A DNA stretch of 64,000 nt, taken from CAZMGV01 sp964565925 (lineage in GTDB: Bacteria; JAGRBM01; JAHCIT01). The notes beneath the pieces were generated by a model, which was not told the DNA's origin, searched no databases, and was given only the letters and a program-made list of their open reading frames with translations. The stretch spans positions 1 to 64,000 of the forward strand of contig CAZMGV010000001.1 in the NCBI GenBank assembly GCA_964565925.1, written 5' to 3'. The position numbers and the translations under genes were made by a program. How positions within the stretch are numbered: the stretch's first letter is position 1; the number at the start of each line of letters is the position of its first letter. Shown here in pieces: positions 27,073-34,350 of this stretch.

Positions 27073-28413
27073 TCAGAAATAGGTCTTGAACTGCAGGAAG
27101 AACGAGTTTGAATAGGTTCCGAATTCGCTCCGGAGCATGACCGGCGTCGCGGTGGCGGGCGGCGTGGCCGGTGGCGGATTGGTCGGGCGCTTGCCCAGGG
27201 CGGCGGCCGCACCGAACACCAGATCGGAGTTATCCGACAGAGACCAGGTAAGAAACGGCTGGATGAGTCCGGAGCGATCCGTCAGGGAAAGGATCCCGAC
27301 GATCCGGCCCGTCAGGATCGGCATGAACTCGTAGCTGGCGGTCATGCCGGCAAACTGCCTGCCCCACTGCTGCGTCCCGCCGGTCGCCTGGCGCAGCCGT
27401 CCGGCGGCCAGACTGGCGCGGCGCTCGCCCGCACCGTTGAAATAGTATTCCGCCTCGACGTCGAGAGAGTTTTCCCACTTGCGCCCGATACTGACCACCG
27501 ACTGAAGACTGTCTTCCACGTAGTCACCGGTGAGCCCGGTCGGCAGGGCACGCGGATCCCTGGCCCAGGTGTAGGCCGCTTCGCCGCGGACCTGAATACC
27601 CAGCCCGATTTCGCCGACGGCTCCGCCGCCGGCCAGGTATCCGCCATAAACCTTGCCGCCTTCGAGAGACAGGTCCACGCCCTTAACCGTCGTGAAGGCA
27701 CGGCCCAGCACGGCCGATCCATACCAGTCGGCGCCGCGCCGGTCGGGCCCCCGGTAGGTTGCAGGTGCGGTGATCTCGCGCCCCAGGGCACCGAACACCT
27801 CCACACCCGAAAAGTCGCCGAGCGGGACCGTCAGGCGGGCGGCGTCCACGCCGGGCTTGTAATCCCGGTCGAACTGCTGTGGATCGAACGGGCTGAACAC
27901 GTCGAGCGGGTTCCAGAGATACGCCTTCCCCAGCGTAATCGCCTGACGCCCTACGACGAGGTCCGCAAAGCCCGTACTGAATTTGACGTTGTACCACTCG
28001 GGCGACAGCGACGCGACGGTATCGGGTTCATTCGCCCAGTCGTAGCGGTCACGGAAAGTCCGGTAGCGGCGGACCGGGACCTGAAGCGCCGGCGGCTGGC
28101 CGGTTACCACCGGCATGGTGGTGAAGCGAAGCTCCTGCAGGCCGTGGATCTGGAACGAGAACCAGTCCGCCGGATGCCCGGCCATCATCAGCCGGAACGA
28201 TGACTGCGAGAGTCCGTCGTACCGGTTATCCGGCCCGAACAGGTTCGGGTTGTCGTAGTTGCGCAGGCCGAACGCGGTCGTGCGCAGGGTGCCGTCGATT
28301 CCGAACTTGCCCTGGCTGTCACCGATCAGCGCCCGCGCCGGAACCACCGCGAACGGAAGCAGCGTCAGCAGAAATGCGAGACAGGCGGTGGCACGCAGGC
28401 GCTCAGGCCGCAT
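27073..28413 (-). CDS. Outer-membrane beta-barrel protein of the export operon
   Basis: A 446-residue protein with a Sec signal peptide ending PARA before LIGDS. It has alternating amphipathic strands throughout and a terminal aromatic residue (LQFKTYF), as expected for outer-membrane barrels. It loosely resembles DUF1302/alginate-export-type barrels, for example in the VVGRQAITLGKAYLWNPLDV region followed by FSPFD. The start overlaps the ABC ATPase gene by 11 bases, so translation is coupled. As the last gene of the TetR-LolA-FtsX-ABC operon it probably supplies the outer-membrane receiver or channel of that system. Confidence 0.82.
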   Translation of the reverse strand: MRPERLRATACLAFLLTLLPFAVVPARALIGDSQGKFGIDGTLRTTAFGLRNYDNPNLFGPDNRYDGLSQSSFRLMMAGHPADWFSFQIHGLQELRFTTMPVVTGQPPALQVPVRRYRTFRDRYDWANEPDTVASLSPEWYNVKFSTGFADLVVGRQAITLGKAYLWNPLDVFSPFDPQQFDRDYKPGVDAARLTVPLGDFSGVEVFGALGREITAPATYRGPDRRGADWYGSAVLGRAFTTVKGVDLSLEGGKVYGGYLAGGGAVGEIGLGIQVRGEAAYTWARDPRALPTGLTGDYVEDSLQSVVSIGRKWENSLDVEAEYYFNGAGERRASLAAGRLRQATGGTQQWGRQFAGMTASYEFMPILTGRIVGILSLTDRSGLIQPFLTWSLSDNSDLVFGAAAALGKRPTNPPPATPPATATPVMLRSEFGTYSNSFFLQFKTYF

Positions 28414-29122
28414 CGAGACCTTCCTTGGGGTGCCCGTCGTACGAGATCAGGCCGTCTTTGAGATAGATCAGCCGCTGCGCCCGGCGCATGACCGCGTGAT
28501 CGTGTGTCGAGAACAGGAACGTCACACCCCGTTCCTCGTGCAGCTTCTGCATGAGATCGAGCAGAGCGGCGCCGGTGCGCGAATCGACGTTCGCCGTGGG
28601 CTCATCCGCAAGGACCAGCGCCGGCTCGGCGGCGATCGCCCGTGCGATCGCCACGCGCTGCTGCTGGCCACCCGACAGTTCGCGCGGGAACCGGTGCTCG
28701 CGGCCTTCCAGGCCCACGATCTTGAGCAGTTCCATCACCCGGTCGCGGCGCTCTTTCGGCGGTTTGCCCTGGAGCATCAGGATGTATTCGGCGTTCTCCA
28801 GCGCGGTGAGCACCGGGATCAGGTTGTAGGACTGGAATACAAAGCCGATCCGGTCCCGGCGCACATGACTCAGTTCCGTATCGGACAGATCGGTCGTGTG
28901 TTTGCCGTCCACCCAGACGTCGCCCGAGGTCGGCCGGTCGAGTCCGCTGACAAGGTTAAGCAGCGTGCTCTTGCCCGAGCCCGAAGGCCCCGCAAGCGCG
29001 GCGAACTCGCCACGGTTGATCTCCATATCCACGCCCTGAAGCGCGGTCACTTCGACGTCGCCAAGCTGGTACGTCTTGGTGACCTTGGATACCTTGATGA
29101 TGTGTCCGGATTGTGTGGTCAT
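28403..29122 (-). CDS. ABC transporter ATPase, LolD/MacB type
   Basis: A 239-residue ATPase. Walker A is GPSGSGKST, the Q-loop is FVFQSYNLIPVLTALEN, the signature is ELSGGQQQRVAIARA, Walker B is ALVLADEPTANVD, and the switch His lies in FLFSTHDH. The sequence groups with LolD/MacB-type mechanotransmission ATPases that drive FtsX-fold permeases. It follows the second permease gene by 9 bases and overlaps the barrel gene. It probably powers extraction of a lipoprotein or lipid from the inner membrane. Confidence 0.93.
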   Translation of the reverse strand: MTTQSGHIIKVSKVTKTYQLGDVEVTALQGVDMEINRGEFAALAGPSGSGKSTLLNLVSGLDRPTSGDVWVDGKHTTDLSDTELSHVRRDRIGFVFQSYNLIPVLTALENAEYILMLQGKPPKERRDRVMELLKIVGLEGREHRFPRELSGGQQQRVAIARAIAAEPALVLADEPTANVDSRTGAALLDLMQKLHEERGVTFLFSTHDHAVMRRAQRLIYLKDGLISYDGHPKEGLDAA

Positions 29123-29131
29123 AATATCTCC

Positions 29132-30370
29132 TCAGCGGGCCCGGAGGCTGTCGGCCACCTTCACACGCGTGGAACGGAATGTCGGATAGAGACCGATAAC
29201 GACGGTACCCACGAAAATGAGCAGAGAGACTGCCATCAATTTAGATACCGTGATGTAGTTGTGGATGACCATGTCGGCGGCAAATCCGCCGACCGAAAGG
29301 CCCTCTTTCAGGAAAACGCCGTAGTCGATACCGTGCCGGCGGCCCCAGAGCGCCATCAGGGTCCCCAGCGCGAGGCCGGAAATGCAGCCCAGCACCGACA
29401 GGTAGACCGTCTCGAAAAATACCTGGAGCCTGACCAGTCCGGGCGGCGTACCCAGCGCCAGCAGGGTCGCAAACTCCCGTCCCCGTTCGATGACACTCAT
29501 CAGAATCGTGTTGAGAATCGTGAAGCCGACCAGCATCAGCATCAGGATGAGCATTCCGCGGTTAAGCGCCTGGGAGCTGGAAGCCCATCCAGCCAGTTCC
29601 GGCATCTCCTTCTCCCACGGCAGCACCACCAGATTCCCGTCGGCGGCGATCGCCCGCCGGAGATGTTCCATCGCCTCGGACTGAAGCGAACCGTTGGTGA
29701 GCAGGAATCCGACCTGCGTTGCCTCGTCGGGCCCCATGTTGAGAATTCGCCGGGCAGCGACCAGCGGCACCTGGACGAGATAAGTATCCATCTCGACCGA
29801 CCCCGTCTTGAAAATTCCGACGACCCGGAGGAGATCGCTCGACAGTTCCCCGTGCGAATCGGTCGTCGTCACGACCAGTTTTTTCCCGAGATCGAGCTGA
29901 AGCCGTTCGGCGAGCTTGGCGCCGATGTAGACGCCGCGGACATCGTCCGACTGGATGTACCTGCCCTTGTACAGGCTTTTGACGAGCGGCGATTCCGTCA
30001 CTTCGGGTTCCGGTTCCAGACCGATGATGTTGATCGCCGACGATCCGTTGCCGCTCGAAGCCACCGCCTGCGCCTGGATCATCACCTTCGGGCGCTTGAG
30101 GCCGGGCAGGTCCTTGCCCGCCTCCAGGATTTTCGACACCGAAGGGACAAACAGGTCCGTACCCGGAGCCTCGTTATAGCCTTTCCTCTCGACCGTCACG
30201 TGCCCGGCCATGAGGCGGGTAGCCTTGTCGATCATCATGTTGTACGTGCCGGCGTCGAGGGTCTCCTGCCAGATCAGGAGCGAGAGGCCGAGCCCGATCG
30301 ACGAGAGGGTAATGAGCGTCCGGCGGGTGTTCCGCCACAGGTTCCGCCAGGCAAGTTTCGCTATGAGCAC
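29132..30370 (-). CDS. FtsX-like permease 1
   Basis: A 412-residue inner-membrane protein of the MacB/LolC/E type. An N-terminal transmembrane helix follows LAWRNLWRNTRRTLITLSSI, then a periplasmic domain of about 230 residues, then three C-terminal helices (GMLILMLMLVGFTILNTILM, YLSVLGCISGLALGTLMALW and SLLIFVGTVVIGLYP). It pairs with the upstream permease 18 bases away to form a heterodimer, as LolC and LolE do. The substrate is not identifiable. Confidence 0.9.
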   Translation of the reverse strand: MLIAKLAWRNLWRNTRRTLITLSSIGLGLSLLIWQETLDAGTYNMMIDKATRLMAGHVTVERKGYNEAPGTDLFVPSVSKILEAGKDLPGLKRPKVMIQAQAVASSGNGSSAINIIGLEPEPEVTESPLVKSLYKGRYIQSDDVRGVYIGAKLAERLQLDLGKKLVVTTTDSHGELSSDLLRVVGIFKTGSVEMDTYLVQVPLVAARRILNMGPDEATQVGFLLTNGSLQSEAMEHLRRAIAADGNLVVLPWEKEMPELAGWASSSQALNRGMLILMLMLVGFTILNTILMSVIERGREFATLLALGTPPGLVRLQVFFETVYLSVLGCISGLALGTLMALWGRRHGIDYGVFLKEGLSVGGFAADMVIHNYITVSKLMAVSLLIFVGTVVIGLYPTFRSTRVKVADSLRAR

Positions 30371-30388
30371 CGGTAACTCCTCATATCC

Positions 30389-31603
30389 TCAGACGTGCGA
30401 CATGGCCTTCACCGGATCAGTCCGGGCGGCCTTCACCGCCGGATAAATCGCCGATACGATCACCACGATGCACATGATGACGGCCGCGTGGTACACGGCC
30501 CTCGCCTCCAGCACCGGGTGCCAGTGACTGCTGAAGGCGAGTCCCTCGACAGAGGCCGTCTCCATGAAACCGCTCATGTCGATCCCGTGAATGCCGCAAA
30601 AAATGGCCAGTCCGCACCCGAGGACCGCGCCGATCGCGCAGCCCACCATGCCGAGCAGCCAGGCCTCCAGCGCGACTTCGCCGACGATTCTGAGCGGCGA
30701 GCAGCCCAGCGCCTTCATGACGCCGAACTCGGGGATGCGCTCGAACGTCGCCATGAGCATCGTGTTCATGACACCGAGCGCGGCCGCGATGTAAAAGAAC
30801 GTCTGGACGATGGCGATCATCGTGACCATCAGGTCGACCATGCTTTTCAGCGCCGGGAAGAGCTGGCGCCAGGTTTTCACTTCCGCCGTTCCGGCGGCCG
30901 GTTTCAGCAGCGAAGCCACCTGGTCGGGGTCCAGACGGCTGTGGGAGTTGAACACGATCTCCTGCACCCGGCCGCCCATGGCGAACAGCGGTTCGAAATC
31001 GTCGATGTGCATATAGACGCCGCTGCGGTCCAGCGATTCGCCGACCGAATCGAAAATGCCGCCCACGTGATAGAGCTCGTTGCTGGTGGAACCGTCGGCC
31101 GCCTGTACGACTACGACCAGTTCATCGCCGATCTTCGCCTCCAGGCTCTTGGACAGCTTGATGCCGATGACCAGATTCCGGTCGGCCTGTGCGGAAAGGA
31201 ACTCGCCTTCTTTCAGATGTGTCGGAAGGTCTCCGAGCGCCCGTTCGGCCGCCGGGTCAGCTCCGATGATCTGGATACCGGACGACTTGGCCCCTTTGGC
31301 GATCAGTCCGTAGCCGATGGACCGCGGAGCGGCATCGATCCCGTTGTCGCGGGCGGCGTCGAGCAGCGGCTTCGGATCGTCGATGCTTTTATAGATCGAC
31401 CGGTCGCCGAGGTAACCGGGCGCATGGGCCTTCACCTCCCCTTCGCCAAGGCCGGTCACGCTATGAATGATGTCGTAGGTGAACCCGTTCCACAGGGCGT
31501 GGACGAAAATCAGCGCGACCGTCCCCGCCGTCAGCGCGGAGACACTGATCGCCGCGCGGCGCGGGTTGCGCCAGAGATTGCGCCAGGAGATCCGGATATC
31601 CAT
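30389..31603 (-). CDS. FtsX-like permease 2
   Basis: A 404-residue MacB/LolC-E-type permease. It starts MDIRISWRNLWRNPRRAAIS, followed by the first helix. A large periplasmic domain follows with the recurrent FtsX phrases IIGADPAAERALGDLPTHL and GIKLSKSLEAKIGDELVVVV. The C-terminal three helices carry GVMNTMLMATFERIPEFGVM, the classic FtsX coupling region. It is the first of two permease genes in the operon, 30 bases after the LolA-like gene. Together with the ATPase these would make an ABC machine comparable to LolCDE. Confidence 0.9.
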   Translation of the reverse strand: MDIRISWRNLWRNPRRAAISVSALTAGTVALIFVHALWNGFTYDIIHSVTGLGEGEVKAHAPGYLGDRSIYKSIDDPKPLLDAARDNGIDAAPRSIGYGLIAKGAKSSGIQIIGADPAAERALGDLPTHLKEGEFLSAQADRNLVIGIKLSKSLEAKIGDELVVVVQAADGSTSNELYHVGGIFDSVGESLDRSGVYMHIDDFEPLFAMGGRVQEIVFNSHSRLDPDQVASLLKPAAGTAEVKTWRQLFPALKSMVDLMVTMIAIVQTFFYIAAALGVMNTMLMATFERIPEFGVMKALGCSPLRIVGEVALEAWLLGMVGCAIGAVLGCGLAIFCGIHGIDMSGFMETASVEGLAFSSHWHPVLEARAVYHAAVIMCIVVIVSAIYPAVKAARTDPVKAMSHV

Positions 31604-31633
31604 CGTTCAACCCGTTCCTTTGACTACTGCCCG

Positions 31634-32395
31634 TTACTTCTGGAGGTTCCGCAGCGAAAAGAATGACTCTTCGACCGGCTGGTTAAACTCGAACTCGTGA
31701 TAGGTCATTTCCGTGTATTCGCCCGGCTTGTCCATGGGCGTCATCCGGTTCACCGCCGGCAGCAGCCGGCCGCCGACCTTCCGGTAATCGGTGAACGTCA
31801 TCGACCGGGCCAGCTTCTGGTCCTCGTCGTAGTAGTCGATCTTGACCGGCATCAGGTCGGCGGTGCGGCACGAGGCGACGATCTTGCCCCAGACGACGGC
31901 GGCGTCGGGCTTGGGCTTCATCGTCAGTTCCACCACGTCCTGTCCGTCGCGCTTGCCGTGGAACGACACGTCGTAGGTGAAGTCATCGGCGAAACGGCTC
32001 TGTTTCACGAGATCGTCGTTCGTGTAGTGACTGCCCATCCAGGAGCCCGACATCATCGACGACGATATTTTCACCACCCGGTCCACCTTCGGCAGGTAGT
32101 TCCAGACGTCGAGATCGGCGCGCAGGGTCGCGGAACCCTTTTCCTTCTGCGGGGCGAGGATGCGGACCAGCGACATCTTCTTGCCTTTGGTCCACTGGTC
32201 CAGGGTGAGTTCCCGCGTCCAGTTGGAGGTGACGACCTTCATCGTCATCTTTCCATGGCTGGAATCGGCCCGGTAGAGATCGTCCAGAAAATCGAGGATC
32301 TCCTTCGGCGTCTTGGGCAGTTCGGCCCGCGCGGGCGTGAACCCGGCCGAGAGCAAAATCGCCGCCAGTCCGGCAATCAGTGTGAATTTCCGCAT
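31634..32395 (-). CDS. LolA-like outer-membrane lipoprotein-sorting protein
   Basis: A 253-residue periplasmic protein. The signal peptide ends PARA before ELPKT. The mature part matches the LolA-like (PF17131-type) family: MTMKVVTSNWTRELTLDQWT, KGKKMSLVRILAPQKEKGSATL, then DVWNYLPKVDRVVKIS and an MMSGSWMGSHYTNDDLVK segment. These half-barrel proteins carry hydrophobic acyl or lipid cargo across the periplasm. GGAGAC lies 7 bases before the ATG. Its position between the TetR gene and the FtsX permeases argues that it takes cargo from the ABC complex to the beta-barrel. Confidence 0.9.
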   Translation of the reverse strand: MRKFTLIAGLAAILLSAGFTPARAELPKTPKEILDFLDDLYRADSSHGKMTMKVVTSNWTRELTLDQWTKGKKMSLVRILAPQKEKGSATLRADLDVWNYLPKVDRVVKISSSMMSGSWMGSHYTNDDLVKQSRFADDFTYDVSFHGKRDGQDVVELTMKPKPDAAVVWGKIVASCRTADLMPVKIDYYDEDQKLARSMTFTDYRKVGGRLLPAVNRMTPMDKPGEYTEMTYHEFEFNQPVEESFFSLRNLQK

Positions 32396-32441
32396 AGGTT
32401 TGTCTCCAGTTTTCTTTCAGCCCGTTTCGCTTCGGCCCATT

Positions 32442-33065
32442 TCAGGCGATCTTCCTTCTCGGTTCGAACAGCCGCCGGAACAGGTCGACGATCTTGTCGG
32501 CATACAGGTCCGGCTTGTCGAGGAACTCGTCCGTCAGGTGCTGTCCGCCGATTCCGTCCACGTTCAGCAACAGGTCGATGAGCATCGGCATCGGCAGGTC
32601 GGTCCGCACCGCACCCACCTGCTGGCCCAGCCTGAAAAACGCCTCGATCAGCGGCCCGGCGTGAATACGGCTGGTGTTCATCAGTTCCGGCGCGACCTCG
32701 TGGTTGGAGAGCATCTTCGCCCACTCCCTGGACAGCTTGTAGAGCACCGGGTTCTCCCGGATGGTCAGGAACGGTACGATCCGCTGCTTGCGGAATGTGT
32801 CCCAGAAATCCTCCACAGAACCGATCTTGTCCGGAATGGAAACCTGCTGGATAAAGTGACGCTCCACGCTTTCCATGACAGTCAGGTAGAGGTCCTTCTT
32901 GTCGTCGAAGTAGTAGTAGAGGACGCCCTTGCTGAGGCCCGTGCGCGAAATGATCCGGTTCAGCGACGCCCCTTCGTAGCCGTGGTCGGCGAACTCCTCG
33001 GCGGCTGCACCGAGGATCAGTTCCCGCTTTTCGGGGTCGAGGTTCTGGAATCGCGCTGAGGGCAT
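32442..33065 (-). CDS. TetR/AcrR-family regulator of the export operon
   Basis: A 207-residue repressor. The helix-turn-helix is at about residues 12-58: RELILGAAAEEFADHGYEGA, then SLNRIISRTGLSKGVLYYYF. The C-terminal ligand-binding part is variable. The ATG at 33065 is chosen because an earlier in-frame ATG at 33119 falls inside the palindromic operator and at the predicted transcript start. It is the first gene of the operon and is expected to repress its own promoter, with the ligand unknown. The LolA-like gene follows after 46 bases. Confidence 0.9.
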   Translation of the reverse strand: MPSARFQNLDPEKRELILGAAAEEFADHGYEGASLNRIISRTGLSKGVLYYYFDDKKDLYLTVMESVERHFIQQVSIPDKIGSVEDFWDTFRKQRIVPFLTIRENPVLYKLSREWAKMLSNHEVAPELMNTSRIHAGPLIEAFFRLGQQVGAVRTDLPMPMLIDLLLNVDGIGGQHLTDEFLDKPDLYADKIVDLFRRLFEPRRKIA

Positions 33066-33107
33066 TCTCGTCTTTCGGGTCCGTCCGGTAGGCTGGTCCA
33101 ACCCATA

Positions 33108-33127
33108 GTTAGACCGCATGGTCTAAC
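33108..33127. promoter_or_regulatory. TetR operator palindrome
   Basis: A perfect inverted repeat GTTAGACC-GCAT-GGTCTAAC, the length and style typical of TetR-family operators. It covers the expected transcription start just downstream of the -10 box at 33129-33134, so binding would block the TetR operon promoter. Binding is inferred. Confidence 0.75.
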
Positions 33128-33128
33128 C

Positions 33129-33158
33129 GAGATACTCCATAGTGACGTATCGTGTCAA
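33129..33158 (-). promoter_or_regulatory. Promoter of the TetR-export operon
   Basis: On the minus strand a perfect -35 TTGACA (33153-33158) is followed after 18 bases by TATCTC (33129-33134) as a weak -10. The operator starts 2 bases downstream. Confidence 0.6.
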
Positions 33159-33291
33159 CCTCGGACTGAACTTTGCTCATATATTGTTGTTATTACTGGA
33201 TATTTACTGATCGCGGAATAGTCCAAACACGACCCCGTCCGCCCATTTTCCGGATGACTCTCTGGCGGAACTGGGGTATGGATGCCTTCCT

Positions 33292-34350
33292 ATGACACTG
33301 GACGCACGCGACGAGCTGACCCACCAGGCAAACGACCACCGGTACTGGAACGAATCGTTCTACTTCAACTTCTTCGACGAGAAAGAGAATCTCGGAGCCT
33401 CGCTGCGCGTGGGCTACTCGCCCAATCGCCACGCGCGCGACGGCTTCTTCTGCTTCTATTTTCCCGACGGCCAGGCCGGGCTGGTCCGCACGAGCGCCCC
33501 GCTCTCCCCCGCCGAGCACGGCAAACCCGATCAGCCCGTCGAGGCGGGCGCGCTCAAGTTCACCAAGATCAAGAACTACCAGACCTGGCGCGCCCGGTAT
33601 GACGGACCGGTCTTCGCCTTCGCCGATGCCGAGCGCATGGGCGACTTCATGCAGATCGCCTTTGTCGATCTGCCCAAACGTCACGTGAAGCTGGATCTCA
33701 ACTTTGAATCCCTGCACGGGCCGTTCGATTTCCACGCGACCATCCAGAAGCGGCTGCTCGGGCCGGCGAAGATGCTCCCCAAACTCGCGCCGGGCCACCT
33801 GTTCAAGCACTTCTCGCTCGGCCTCCGCAATGCGAAATCGCTGCCGGCCATGAGCGGCGCCCACCACTACGAGCAGGCGGTCGTCGTCTCGGGCACCGTC
33901 ACCATTGACGGCAAGGTCCACAACGTGAACGGCATGGGCCAGCGCGATCACAGCTGGGGCGTGCGCGACATGCGTGTGCCCACCAACTGGCGCTGGTTCT
34001 CCTGCCAGTTCGGGCAGGAACTGTGCTTCAACGCCACCCGCGTCGAAGTGCTCGGCATCGAAGCGGTCGGAGGCTACGCCTACCTCGAAGGGAAAGCCCA
34101 CGGCCTTAAGGACTGGGAGATACAGTCGAAGATGCACCCGGGCGGCGACTGGGCCGACCATGTGGACCTGAAACTCACACTCGACAACGGGACTGTCGTC
34201 CCCGTGAGCGCCGACCTCATCACCAACATCCCGGTGCTGATCGAGACCGAAGGCCAGGCCACCGTCGTCAACGAAGGCCTCGCCCGGTTCTCCTGGAACG
34301 GCCGCCAGGCGCTGGGCATCTCCGAGTTCATGGGACAGCGGTTTCCATGA
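33292..34350 (+). CDS. CrtC-like / DUF7064-type beta-fold protein
   Basis: A 352-residue soluble protein. GQRDHSWGVRDMRVPTNWRW is the hallmark of the CrtC/lipocalin-like (DUF7064-type) family, and the N-terminal half has the NESFYFNFFDEKENLGASLR module. Hydroxyneurosporene-synthase-like folds bind hydrophobic molecules, and catalysis is known only for CrtC itself. Its stop overlaps the next start as ATGA, so it is co-translated with the PEP-phosphotransferase-like gene. It is divergent from the TetR operon and may share its control. The chemistry is unknown. Confidence 0.8.
   Translation: MTLDARDELTHQANDHRYWNESFYFNFFDEKENLGASLRVGYSPNRHARDGFFCFYFPDGQAGLVRTSAPLSPAEHGKPDQPVEAGALKFTKIKNYQTWRARYDGPVFAFADAERMGDFMQIAFVDLPKRHVKLDLNFESLHGPFDFHATIQKRLLGPAKMLPKLAPGHLFKHFSLGLRNAKSLPAMSGAHHYEQAVVVSGTVTIDGKVHNVNGMGQRDHSWGVRDMRVPTNWRWFSCQFGQELCFNATRVEVLGIEAVGGYAYLEGKAHGLKDWEIQSKMHPGGDWADHVDLKLTLDNGTVVPVSADLITNIPVLIETEGQATVVNEGLARFSWNGRQALGISEFMGQRFP

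Noticed and set aside
25071..27089. 672-codon plus-strand frame opposite polA
   Set aside because: The minus strand has all DNA polymerase I motifs; the antisense translation shows no family.
28259..31666. Long plus-strand frames opposite the ABC and FtsX genes
   Set aside because: Antisense to well-supported transporter genes; composition typical of shadows.
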